Source: Brachionus koreanus
Lineage: Eukaryota; Rotifera; Eurotatoria; Ploima; Brachionidae
Length of the DNA stretch: 64,000 nucleotides
Direction of reading: 5' to 3'
Assembly (NCBI GenBank): GCA_016987375.1
Contig: PJRA01000265.1
Span: 64,273 to 128,272 of the forward strand
Part shown: piece by piece, positions 42,448 through 54,490 of the stretch
Numbering within the stretch: the first letter of the stretch is position 1
How the letters are laid out: every line of letters starts with the position of its first letter
The notes under the pieces: generated by a model
Databases searched by the model: none
What the model was told of the DNA's origin: nothing
Seen by the model: only the letters and a program-made list of their open reading frames with translations
Program-made: the position numbers and the translations under genes

Positions 42448-43501
42448 ATGGCGACTAATGAACCCCAAACAAAGTATCCTCTTGATGAAACCCATTCACT
42501 GAAGCCAAATTATGTCCTGACAGGTGACACAAAAAGAACCGACGCATTAGGAAATATTTATGTACACAAAAATGACCCTAAAAAAGTAAATAAAGGAATT
42601 TTATTGACAAATGTAAGACACGCACAAGGTGGTTATTTGCCAATTTTAGCGGATAATACATACAATCAGCGAAAGTATGAAAATGGTGAATATTCCTACA
42701 ATGCTCGATTAGACCATGGAACTCGCCCAATGCACCGCACAACTTTCGATTTAAACTATCAGCCCAGAGAAAAAACTTTTACTACAAAGCACAAAATTGT
42801 ATTTTAAAAATATTTAACAAAAAAAATTTATAAATTATTAAAAAAAGGACTACCAAGGATTTAAACTTAGGCCTGAATATTTGCCTACTTTAGGAAAAAA
42901 TCAATTTGAGAGTCATTTCGAAATCGGTAACAACAAAGACTTAAACTTGAGTACTCACTATGGATCGGAGTTCTATTTTAAAAATAAAGATAAAGTAAGA
43001 TATGTTCCAAAAGACTTTAAATAATCAAATTTACAATAAAGGACTACACTTCAAATTTCGACTTAATGCCGAAATATTCTGTTGGAAAGCAAGTAAAAAA
43101 TGGAAAAATTAAATTAAATTTGAAAAAAAATAATTGATTAATAGCTTCTTCAGCTTGAAAAAGAAAATAAAATCAAGGAATACAACAATCGGAAAACAAC
43201 AATTCAAGAGGCACTGGTTATTGAAAAACATGAACCTAATTATTGGACCCAGTATAAAAGGACCCATGACTATTTGGGTCATTTGAGAGGTGATGGTGTA
43301 AAAAAAATTTATCCTCAAAAAGAATCATACAATATACTAACAGGTTACTTAAATTTGGTTTTTTAAAATTATTTTAACTTAAATTAAATAAATATAGGAG
43401 AAGTTAACAGTCATAAAATGAAAAGTAATAATCGAAAAATTTCTGGTGATTTTTTAATGGACTCAGCCAGACAAAATTATGAACAAAAAATTTTATTTTA
43501 A
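42448..43501 (+). CDS. Uncharacterised protein with repeated DY-x-F-x-L-x-P-x-Y modules
   Basis: Family not recognised. Exons 42448-42798, 42848-42994, 43042-43092, 43145-43343, 43398-43501 give 283 residues, frame closing at every junction. Basic, Tyr/Asn/Lys-rich, with no signal peptide, no membrane segment and few hydrophobic runs. A loose module recurs: RTTFDLNYQPRE, DYQGFKLRPEYLPTLG, STHYGSEFYF, DYTSNFDLMPKYSVG; the first three introns lie at module borders. The C-terminal part reads EPNYWTQYKRTHDYLGHLRG then YPQKESYNILTGEVN. Short Tyr/Pro modules with W/H/G turns are typical of microtubule inner proteins of axonemes, and CFAP69 is the left-hand gene neighbour; this is only a suggestion. 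Start ATG follows TTTTTTTAA and has no upstream in-frame alternative seen. Confidence 0.8.
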
Positions 43502-43689
43502 CGTTAATGTAAATTTTTTTAATTGAGGAAATGACTTCGATATTTTTTTTTGCTCCCTCAAATAACACACCTAATGATAAAAAATCAATAAATAAAATCT
43601 AGATAAAAGTATCAAAAAATTTTTTTTTATTGAATTATTTGAAACTTAAATTTTAAATTAAATTTTTCCAAATTTTACTGAATAATTCA

Positions 43690-44017
43690 ATGGGGGAAAA
43701 TGGTTTTCCTATTTGGACAATATCTCTTATTATTTTTACAATTTTTTCAATAATAACAGTTATAATAATTATTGTGTATACTTGGAAAAAAGGAAAGAAA
43801 AAAATATGCAATTGTAAGCTGTTAAAATAAAAATTTGCGTTATTTTTCATCATAAGATTTTTTAGTATGTCATTCTAGAAATAATGAATTACAAGCTTCA
43901 AATCAAAATAATGGAGAAAACTGTTTTAGAATTTCTGACCGACAATGTTTTTCAAATGATGATTTACCATCTTATGAAACAATCATCCAAAAGGAATCAA
44001 AGATGAATTCTTGTTGA
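43690..44017 (+). CDS. Small single-pass membrane protein with an LPSYE motif
   Basis: Not recognised as a named family. Two exons, 43690-43813 and 43866-44017, with a 52-bp GT-AG intron, give 91 residues. MGENGFPIWT precedes one strongly hydrophobic helix (ISLIIFTIFSIITVIIIIVY), followed by a basic stop-transfer TWKKGKKK and an Asn/Ser-rich cytosolic tail ending LPSYETIIQKESKMNSC. Short extracellular N-terminus plus positive-inside tail predicts an N-out topology. LPSYE is close to the L/PPxY motif bound by Nedd4-type WW domains. Starts 188 bp after the stop of the preceding gene, same strand. Support is the coherent splice join, topology and frame; no homologue recalled. Confidence 0.65.
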
Positions 44018-45542
44018 ATTATGATAATAAACAATTTTAAATAAAACTTCAAAAATTTTAATTTTTTTTTTAAATCAAATGCTTTAATAAAAAAATGAAC
44101 TCTAAAATCTAAATTTTTAAGAAGTGACCAGGGTACTATTAGCTTGGAAAGAACTCATGTGATTGTTTAACGTGAGAACAAAGCACAATGTTTACTCCAT
44201 ATCCATAAAATCAATAAAACTAAAAAATAAATTTTAAATTGCCGGAAATTCAAGTTTTAGAATTGTTATAAAAGAGGAAAAAAAAACTGTGAAATAGTTT
44301 TAAAGTATTGGATAGAAAACTTTTTTAAGTAAAGCGAATCAAAATACAAAAATAAATTATCAATCAAAATTAATTTCGTATTAAAATTTTTAATTTTGAA
44401 AATCTACTCTTTGATGTCTTATAACTACAATTTATTTTAGTATTTAATTTCTAGGTTAAAAAAAGACAAAAATGATAAAATCTTATTTATTTGTACTTAA
44501 ATTAAATTTTAAAAAAGCTCGTTGTTTTTCTAAAAATCTTTAGCTAATTCTGTAAGGCTGTTAATTCTTTTTTCAATCTAAATTTCTGATTGCATCACTA
44601 ATACAACAAATATTGAGAATTATTTTAAAAATATTATTACTTTTAAATTTTCTCAATTGTATGTTCATTTTTTATTAATTAAAAAAAAAAGAGATTAAAA
44701 TCCAAACTAAAAATGTTATTTATAAAAATCAAAAATTGAATCAAATAAAATAAATTAAGAAAAACTAATATGATTAGTTTTGTTATCAAGAATGCGAGCT
44801 TAAATAGAACTTTAAAATTTGATAGCTTATTTACATGATACTTGTGTAAATAAAATCATTAAGTAAACTTAGTAATGAAATTAAAAATGCATGTGATCCA
44901 AAAATTAACATGCCATCTTGTAATCTTGTACTTTCATAGTTGCAAATATGCAGTCTCTGCAAATGCACCACAGCCAAATTTATTATTATTTTAATTATAC
45001 TAAATTCTAAATAATGCAACTAAGAATGTTGCATTTACATTTTAATTTTTTTTAGAAAATTAAAAGATTTTTTAACATTTTGTTAAATTTAACAAAACCA
45101 ATTTTTTTAATTAACTTTATTACTTAGTAAAATTGTGACAAAAATGTTTTAAAAGAGAATTATAGCATCAAATCTAAAAATCAATGCTAAAAAGTAAATT
45201 TAAGCTGTACTTTATTGAAATAGTTTGATTCATTTTAGTTTAGTTTAAAGCATTAGATTTAAATTTCATTTTTAAAATTTGATCAACAAACCGCCTATTA
45301 TCCTTTTAAGAATAAAATCGGACAAAATATTATTATTACTTTTTATTCATTATTTATTAAAAAAAAAATCTTTTAAAGTGTAAACAATAAAAGAATAATA
45401 AAAATTAATTATTTAAATAATTGATTATTTTAATTGTTTTATTTTTTTTTAAATAAATATTTTTAAATAAATTAGAATTAACTATTTTAGCTTAAATATA
45501 AATTTTTTAAGCTATTTTTTTTCTCTATTCTTTTTGCAATTC
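44018..45542. other. Convergent intergenic region
   Basis: 1.5 kb AT-rich sequence between the small membrane protein gene and the myosin 3' end. No element recognised; part must be the myosin 3' UTR. Confidence 0.4.
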
Positions 45543-48500
45543 TTATTCGAGCTAAAAAGAATTAAAAAATAAAAAAATATTTTGAAAATCTAAAAACTTT
45601 ACTTGTGAAGAACTAGTACCATGACTCTTGACTTTCTGCTTTATTAAATAAGACTCAGTTGTAAAAACTTTTTCTTCAGAAGCTTCTATCCCTGTTTGAA
45701 CTTTTTTATATTTTGCTAAATTAACAGCAGCCATTTCTTCAGCATTTTCAGCTTGTTTTTTGTAAAATCTTATTTTATTTTGTAATTTATCAATTAGGTC
45801 TTGCAATCTAGCTTGATTTTTATGATCATCTTCGGCTTGTAAGGAAAGTTCTTTAATTCTTCGATCATTTGCTCTGATCTCTTTTAGAGTCTCCTGATGA
45901 TGTCTTTGTTCATTATCTAGTTCAGTTTCTAACTGATTAATCTAAGAGAACAATATTTTTAAGTTGAAAAAAAAAATCATAATAATAAGTTAAAAATTAC
46001 TCTTTGTTCTAGCTTTTGAATTATGCGTTTTCCTTCTTTAAGCGAATTTGCTTCAGCCTCATTCAATCGAGATTGTAAATCATTTACATGTATTTCAAGC
46101 CCTTTTCTAATTTTATCAATGCTAGAAGAGTGATCCTAATAGAAAGAAAAAATTTTAAAGTTAAAAAAATATTAAGAATTTAAAATCATCAAAAAAATAA
46201 TCATACTTGTTCTTGTCTTAATTCTTCTGCAAGTCTAGCTGCATCCAAAGAACTTTTTCTTGCTCTTTCTTCTGAATTTTTTAAACCAGCAATTGAGTCA
46301 TCAAGCTCAATTTTTAGATTAGCCAAATCAGTTTCAAGTTTGCGCTTTAAAGTAAGAAGATTTGTATTATTCAGACCAAGTTCACTAATTCGATCAGTAG
46401 CTTGATGTAAAGCAGTTTCCGATGATTTACGTGATTTTTCACTTTGTTCAAAATTTAATCTTATTTCATCTAACTCAGAAGCTAATGAGTTGGCACGGCG
46501 TTCAGCTTGGAGTGCAATATCTCTTATTTCATCTTTTTGTCTTAGTTCATCTTCAATTTGAGCTTGCATTTCACCAATTGTTTGCTGTAATTTTTTGTTT
46601 ACTTTTTGTAAATCAGCATTGGCTCTATTCGAATGATCCAAAGAAATCTCAAGTTCATTGATGTCCGATTCAAGTTTCTTTTTTTGTCTAATAGCTTCGG
46701 CCTTGCCTTTTGTTTCGGCTTCCAAACTAGCCTGCATTGATTCCAAAGCACGTTGATGATTGCGTCTTGTGTTTTCGAATTCTTCTTCTTTTTCATGTAA
46801 ACGTCTATCTATTTCTTGTCTAACTTGACTCAATTCTAATTGAGCTCTTAATACTTTGGCCTCTTCTTGTTCCAAAGCACCTTCAGCTTCTACCAAAGTA
46901 GATTGCAATTCATCTTTTTCAATTTCAAGTCTTTTTCTTGATTTTTCCAATTCATGAATAGATTTTCCACCTTCGCCTAGTTGATCCATCAAATCTTTTA
47001 TTTCATCGGCCAAATTCTTGTTCTCACGTCTCAATGCTTCAATTGATTCATGACTTTCTTCATATTGAGTTTTCAATTTGAACAACTCAGTTGAATATTG
47101 ACGAGCCTCTTTTTGCGATGCTTCCAATTCCAAAGTAATGTCTTCGCATTTTTGTTTCCATTCACCAATCAATTTATCAAATTGTTTTTGCTTCTTTTCC
47201 ATGGCAGTAGCATTTGAATTAGCTCTTTCGACATCGACAACCAAGTCCTCAATTTCGGCTTGAAGTCTCTGTTTGGCCTTTTCAAGACTGTTACATTTAG
47301 CTATGGCTTGTTCAATTTGTTCTTCAGATTCTGCTAATCGCGCAACAAGTCTTCTTTTAGCTTCCTCAAGTTCTTCTATTCTTGCTTGACTATCTGTGTC
47401 ATATTTAGATCTCATTTGTTGCATTTCACTATTAATTTTTACAAATTGTTTTTGCATTTCGCTCTTAATCTCGTGCTCTTCTTCATACTGTTCGCGAATT
47501 TGCTCTAATTCTAAGCTCAAATTTCTTAATTGTTGAACAAGTGAAGTTTTGGTTCTAGCATCATCTTCAGCGTTTCGCTTAGCTTCCTCTAATTGACCTA
47601 ACAACTGATGTTTTGTCTTGTTCAGACCATTAATTTGACTCTCCAACTTTTCCAATTGCTGTATCAAATTGGAATTTTCCAATTGAAGTTTATTTTTTTG
47701 CGAATTTAATTCAGAAGCATCGCGATTAGCCTCATCCAATTTGATAGCAAAGTCTTGCAATTGTAATTCTAATTGTTTGACCAATTTCTCTACATTGGTC
47801 TGTTAATTTAAGATTTATTTTATTTATTTTCATAATTTTCAACTAAATTGAGTGACAAAATTTTGCGTTTATTCAAAGGATGGATGTTTTTGATTTTAAT
47901 ATCTTTGTAATTCTCAAACTTAATTTAATATTATATATTAAAATGAGCAGAAATAAATGCTTTTCAAAATGAGATGTATAAGACAATTTTTTTTAATTCT
48001 TAAAAAATTTTGCATGAAAATATTGGAATTTTAGTACTGTTAAGTCAATATTAGAAAAAAGAAATTATGATAACAGTATTCAATGGTTAGATCCATTTCA
48101 ACTAGTCTTGAAGAGAGGACGCTTAATGAAAATATACTTAGAGCTGGTTCAAGACGGTTGTGCTGTAAATTCAAAACTTTATTCTGAACAATTATAACGA
48201 ATGTATGCTTCACTTCAACCGAAAGCTACGGTTGTTTCTACAAGATAACGCTAGACCTCGCTATACAGCTATAAAAAACAATGCAGCAGTTTCTTCATGT
48301 TGTAAGCTATAAGGGATTGTAACTTCCAGCATATTTTACCAGATCTTTCTCCTTCTGACATTTATCTTTTTCGCTCAAAAACTCATTTTATTTGAGGACG
48401 GTATTTCACCAAAAGCAAGTTGAAGAAGGGTGTCATGAGTTTCTTGGTTTCAAAAGCCGTGAATGGTATGAGAAAGGAGTCGAACTAATAGCTGATTGAT

Positions 48501-51500
48501 GGCTATAGACTATAGGGCATAATGGTCTATATTTTGAACATTAGTTAACTATTTCTTTTTTTTTATTGATAAAATAAAAAAATTTAATAAAAACGCAAAA
48601 TTTTTTGACTCACCCTACAAACTCAGATTGTTACATCATGCAAAAAATTTTTTTAGATTTTAAATTTAAAAAATATGTGAATATTTACTTTAGCTTTATT
48701 GGCTTGTTCAGTATTTAATTTAGCTTCTTCTATCTCATTTTTGGCATATTGTTTCTCCTTTTCGAGTCTTAATATTTTCAATTAAACTAAAAAAATCTAA
48801 GACCTTTAAACTATTTGATATTACTTATTTTTGATTTTTTGAAGTTGTTCTATCTGTTCACCCATCTCGTTCACTGCATCCTGGTGTTTTTTTTTCAATT
48901 GTGAAGCAGTTTCTTCACGTTGTAAGTTAGCTTCTTCCAAATCACGTTTTAATTTAGCCAATTCAGATTCACGTTTCCTATTTAATTCAACATGAGCCGC
49001 AGTAGCTCCACCAACTTCTTCCAGCTTATCATTCAACTCATCTAACTCACGAGTTAAATCTGCTCTTTGTTTTTCAGATTTGTTCTTTGACAATCTTTCA
49101 GCTTCTATTTCTTCTTCGGCTTCTTCAACTCGTCTATTCAATTCTTTTATCTTCTTTTGTAAGCTAACAATTTGATTGTGCTCATCTTCGATTCTTGCCC
49201 CCATATTGTTCAACTCTGCATCCTTTCGTTTCAAATTATCTTCCAAGTCTTTCCTAATCCTGTCAATTTCATCAATTTGAGCGTGTGAATTCTTTAAATC
49301 AGTTTCTAATTTTCTTTTAGCTTTATCTAAATCAGTTCGTGCTTTCTTTTCTCTTTCTAGATTTTCCTCGATTTCATCTAAAGATTGTTCTAATTTAGTT
49401 TTAGCCTTGCTCAAATGATTAACTTTATCCTCTTCTTGTTGTAATTGTTCAATTGTTTTCGAGTTGACTGCTTCCAAATTTTTTTTCTCCTGATTTAATT
49501 TTGCATTAGCTTCATCTAATTTAGTTATTTCGTCTTGTAGTTTTTGAATTTGATTTTCTTTAGATTTGATTTCGCATTCAGATTTATTAAGCTTATTGTT
49601 TAAATTGTCAATTCCTCTCTTCAAATCATTATTTTCTTGTTCAATTTTTTTCTTAATACCACTTAGATCAGAAGCAACTGATTCTTGCTCAGCAAATTTG
49701 TCTTCCAAATCTTTGACCTGACTCTCCAAATCAGCTTTTTGCAATACCAATTTCTGGATTTTTTCTTCCGAGTTACCATTATTGTCTCTTTCGGCTTGCA
49801 ATTGATCATACAATTCAGTTTTCTCTTTCAACAAATTGAAATTGGTCTCTTCCAATTCTTTTCTCAACTTTTCTTCTTTTTCAAAATTTTCTTTTAGTTT
49901 ATTAAATTCTTCTTCTCTTGCTTTGAGCTCTTCTTCTTGTCTAGCAACAGAAAGTAAAGGTTTGACTTTAGTGTAAAGCTTCCACCAAGACCAGTTTCTC
50001 AAAGACAAATAGGCTTTTATGTTTCGTTGCAACACACTTAATGCCAAGCGTTGATCCAACATAACTTTGTAGGCTTTTTGCATTATAAACATGCGAATAT
50101 GAGCTTGGAGCATACATATAATTTTTGAAATGGCCGAATCTCTTAAATCTTCTAAATGACCTAGAACACCTGCTCTAAAGAAAACTTTTGTATGACCTAG
50201 TCTAAACAGGTCTTGACCTAAATCAATATCTTGTAAAATAGAACCTGTTGCTTTTGTTGCATCAACAAAACCTTTAGGTACTGCATTTGGAGCCAAGATG
50301 CTATATCTTTGTTTAAATTCAGCATACATCATTCTATTTGGAAAACCTTTTCGGCAAATACGAATACCTTCCAATACACCATTACATTTTAATTGATGCA
50401 TAACCAAATGAGGATCCAATATTCCACCAGTTTTAATTTCATTTGGAATAATACAACGAACAAAATGTGGATGAGTTTGTTTCAAAGTATTCATCAATTT
50501 GTTCAATTGTTCTCTGTGACCAGATGAAATAGATTGCATGCTACCACCTTTTTTGGCTTTTCCTTTTTCTTCTTCTTGACCCATGTCTTGATACAATTTA
50601 GCCAAAACACCATTTGTTTTGCTTGTTTTGAACAAAGTAGCAACAGTTGTGTTAATAGGATCTTTATTCTTCTCAAGCCAACCTGTAACATTATAAGATA
50701 CAGTACCAGCATAGTGATGCAAGTCAAAATGAGCCTCAGCTTTTCCTTTAGCTGGTTTTGGTTTACCAAAGTTAGGATGCTTGCCCAAATGCTGAGCATA
50801 CAATTTTTCTTGAAAGGTTTTGTCAGTGGCTTTTGGTACGATACATTCTTCTTCAAGAATTGATAGAATACCCATAGGCTTTTCAATCAAATCAATGCAA
50901 GCTTGTAAATCCATTCCAAAATTAATCATTTCCCACTGAATACCCTCTTTTTTGTATTCTTCTTGTTCCAACACAAACATGTGATGATTAAAAAATTGCT
51001 GTAATCTTTCATTTGTGTAATTAATGCACAATTGTTCAAAACCATTGAAATCAAATATTTCAAAACCAGCAATGTCCAATACACCAATAAAGTATTGACG
51101 CTTAGTTTTTACATCTAAAGTGTTATTTACTCTATCAACAAGCCATTGAAAAAGACGTGAATAGATCGATTTAGATAAAGCACCAATTGAATTGCAAACT
51201 TGATCTTTATTTTGACCTTTGTTTACATACTCATTTCCTACTTTGATTCTTGGTTTCAATAGACCCTTAATCAAATCAGCTGATTCAACACCCAACAAAT
51301 GAGCGACCTTTTCACACTCTTCAGTACCATCAGTTTCAGCTTGTTCCTCTCTTGGTCTTTGCTTCCATTTTGAATTACCCCAGTGCATAATAGCACCAGT
51401 TGCCTTAAACAAATCCAATTTTTCTTGCTGACTAAAATTCAAAATATCAAAGGCTTCATCAGTCAATTTCATTTCTTCAGCATCATCTACATTATCGATT

Positions 51501-52733
51501 GTTAACATACCTTGTGCAACGAAAAAATATTTTGACGGATCTGGTTCTACCAACAATTCCTCTTTAAAATAAATATGTAAATAAGTTTTTTAATATGTAA
51601 AAAATTGTTACGATGGTATTTTGGATATTCCTGTGCCAAAAGCTGATAGAAAATGTGGTAATTTCTCTCAGCTGGCTGTTGAAAAGTAACTCTTGACTTC
51701 TCAAGCAAGTAAGATTCAATATCGGCACCAGCAATTTTTCCAGTTGGACCAAAGTGAATACGAATAAATTTACCCTTTTTAATTTTGATTATTAAAATTA
51801 TTTTTTCTTTAAAAAAAAGGAAAACTTACAAAACGAGAAGAGTTGTTATTACGAGTTGTTTTGGCATTACCATAAGCTTCCAATACTGGATTAGCTGATA
51901 CAATTTGGTCTTCCAAATTAGCTTCTTTTTTCTAAATTTATAAAATTTCGATAAATGTTTCTAAAAAAAAATAAAAACTTTATACTCCTTCATCTTTTTT
52001 TGCCGCAGAGCCAGTACAGGCAACAAAAGCAAAATACTGAATGACCTTCTTGGTATTCTCAGTTTTACCAGCTCCTGATTCACCACTTTTTTTAAATTTA
52101 AAATAAATTTTTTTCGTAGTTTAAATTTTTAAGTGTTCATTACGTGATCAGCATAGACTGGTTTTCTCTGTCCCTTAGCATATTGGCATAAGCATTGTCA
52201 GCAATTGAGTACAAATGCGGAGGTACTTCATTTTTCTTTTTTCCTCTGTATAAGTCAACCATTTTCATTGTATAGACAGGTAAACGCTTGTACGGATTGA
52301 TTGCAACACAAAACAATCCAGAATAAGTCTTTTAGATAACAAATTTTGCAAATTGTTTAATTAAAGTAAAAAAAAATTTTCCTACATAAATAAGCCAGCT
52401 CATGTAACGAGTCCTCAAATTATGTAAAATAGAAGCATCATTCAAATAAGTCAAATCAGCCATGTCTTCACATTTTTCAAATTTTGGAGGATTCATTTGC
52501 TGTAAATCATCTTTCTTTACAGTTATAGATTCACCTTTGCTAGTCCTCACAGTTACTTGATTATCATTTTCACTCTCTACTTCACATGAAATAAAACCTT
52601 CTGCTTTATCAGCAATCCAAAAATTTTTTTTGCCGTCAAATGGCTGAGATTGAGCTTTAATTTTGTCCGCTTGAGGCACAACCAAATATTTTAATGATTC
52701 GACTATTTCCGGATCATTCAAATTCGCGTACAT
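45543..52733 (-). CDS. MHC: Sarcomeric (muscle) myosin heavy chain, complete
   Basis: Class II myosin motor of thick filaments. Eleven coding exons: 52386-52733, 52144-52328, 51986-52085, 51830-51931, 51612-51774, 48825-51561, 48689-48767, 46207-47799, 46001-46135, 45603-45941, 45543-45551; exactly 1,929 residues. SH3-like N-terminus ([19 protein letters not shown]), P-loop [20 protein letters not shown], switch [17 protein letters not shown], switch [22 protein letters not shown], loop 2 [15 protein letters not shown], actin site [14 protein letters not shown] helix region with [18 protein letters not shown], then an IQ/lever segment and an unbroken heptad coiled coil to the end. The ATG at 52733 is preferred because an acceptor (TTTTAG) lies just upstream of it, putting the ATG at 52754 inside a 5' intron. 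The last coding exon is 9 nt (Leu-Glu-stop). No mutually exclusive exons seen. The rod intron 47800-48688 holds a mariner. Confidence 0.97.
47846..48615 (+). mobile_element. Deleted mariner element in a myosin rod intron
   Basis: 770-bp element between TA (47844-47845) and TA (48616-48617). Terminal inverted repeats: left AATTGAGTGACAAAATTTTG; right, reverse-complemented, GGGTGAGTCAAAAAATTTTG. Coding relics on the plus strand: [11 protein letters not shown] (second catalytic Asp), then after frameshifts [18 protein letters not shown] (third catalytic Asp, DD34D mariner type). The first catalytic region and DNA-binding domain are deleted. It lies in the sense of the plus strand, antisense to myosin. 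Confidence 0.88.
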
Positions 52734-53839
52734 TTTTACTCCCCTAAAATTCAAATCTAAATTCTATAAATAAATTGGATTTTTAACTCAAAAATATATT
52801 CTATAAAAAATTTTTAATAAAAGATCCCGAAAAAATCAAAATGTAAAAGAATTTATATCTCAAAATTAATTCAGTTTATTCGTTTATCTTTTTTTAAATA
52901 CAAGAAACTGCAAGAATATCGAGTCTACACACAAGTACTCATAAGTTTTAATATGTATTAGTGTTTTCTACAACTTTACATACAATCTAATTTTTTTTAC
53001 CAAAAATGGCTATTTTTTTCAATAAACAAGCTATTTTCTACAAGATTTCTTTAAAAAAAATCTTCCAGTTAATATCAAATAACAACTAAAAATTATTTTT
53101 CCAATAGAATCTCTCAAAAACAAATTGAATTTATAATTCCCTTATCTTTTATTTGAAAGGAAGATTATTTGTTTTTCCTATTCTTAATTAAACAATAATT
53201 AATATTTTCTAGTTTTCTAAATTGTTTTGTTCTCATATTACTAAAATATAGCCGATAAACGTACTTAGATTTATAAACATCTAAAATTATTTATTAATTT
53301 TCAAACTAAATTAAGCAAGTAAGACAAAAATAGGCTAATATTAAAAAAATAATTAAAATTTTCTTAAGAGCAAAATCAGATCTCTAAATTTCATTCACAT
53401 TAATATCAATAATTGAAATAATTCATAAAATACAATAGAAATTGTATTTATGCTCTCGTAATTTTCAAAATTTATCTACAGTCTTCAAGCTTTAATCACT
53501 TATCAGCCTAAAAATATAAAATCTAGTTTAATTTTTTGTAAATTAAAAAAACAATTTTTATAATAAAAAAAACTTTAAATAAATAAAAAAAATTAGCTTA
53601 ATTTGGCAAACAAAACAATAAAGTAGATAATGAAATTAAAAAATTTCTAAGAAATCATTAGTTCTTTGTTTGATATTATGTTTTAATGATCGTAAATTAA
53701 AATGTAATTTAACATTGAAATTTGATTTAAAGCAGAATAAAAATGTCGAAGTGAAATACAAGTGTAACTAGTATCTGATAGAAAAATCAAATGAAGAATA
53801 ATAGCCAATGAACTATACGACTATAATAGTAATATTAGC
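52734..53839. other. Upstream flank of myosin heavy chain
   Basis: Contains the myosin 5' UTR intron and presumably its muscle promoter; no specific motif asserted. AT-rich. Confidence 0.35.
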
Positions 53840-54490
53840 TCCCAAACGCTGATTTCAGAATTTGTCAAGCTTGTTTTTGAATTCATTTATTGAAGTTTCA
53901 GAAATGACATATTCCGGTAGCTCATTCCATAAAGATGCTTTTCTGTTGATGATGAAATTTTCTCTGGACTATGACAAGCAGAGATTCGTTGATGGGTAAT
54001 CTCTGGTCTGAACCTGACTTAAATCCGTTAAGACATCTTTATTAACAATGCTCTATAAGCTGACAATTTTGATTATTTGAAGTGCATCATTTATTCTTCT
54101 AGTTTCATGAGGAGAATGTCAATTTTTGCTTATCTGCTGAGATAGTTAAGATTATTTATGCGCCTATTTATCTCTTTCATTTACAAAAAATTTCAAACTG
54201 TTATGTATCGCAATGCAGTCGCCTAAAGTTGTCAGCTGTTCAGAATTTAAAGGCATTTTTGAGTTTAGCAAGAATTCCATTATCAACCTGAATTTTCAAT
54301 CTGCTTTCTCCATTTGAGATTGCTTTTTATGATGGAACAAAAATGTTGTTTTCAATAATTTAGTAATTAAATCTTGCTTTTCAAGTTTTTTACCAACTCA
54401 ATAGTAAATAAAAGCTCTGTTTTTCTCTCTTATTCTCTACAAATATAAATCAAAATTCAAACTTGAAATGCTATATTAAGAGAAGAAATA
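53840..54490 (-). mobile_element. LINE ORF2 C-terminal fossil (CR1/Jockey-like)
   Basis: Minus-strand frame near 53955-53862 reads RKASLWNELPEYVISETSIN then EFKNKLDKF and a stop. This is the hallmark C-terminus of CR1/Jockey reverse transcriptase ORFs (RVVxLWNxLPxxVVxAxSxxxFKxxLDxxW). Further upstream on that strand ETRRINDALQIIKIV fits the preceding SLExRRxxxDLxxxYKI block, with frameshifts between. The RT core is not preserved. It could belong to the same family as the 12.7 kb fossil, which retains the other half of the protein. Confidence 0.8.

Noticed and set aside
44831..45019. 62-residue open frame downstream of myosin
   Set aside because: Hydrophobic low-complexity translation of AT-rich DNA, no homology recalled, no splice support.
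46422..51752. Several open frames on both strands inside myosin exons
   Set aside because: Repetitive coiled-coil codons keep alternative frames open; the myosin frame explains the sequence completely.
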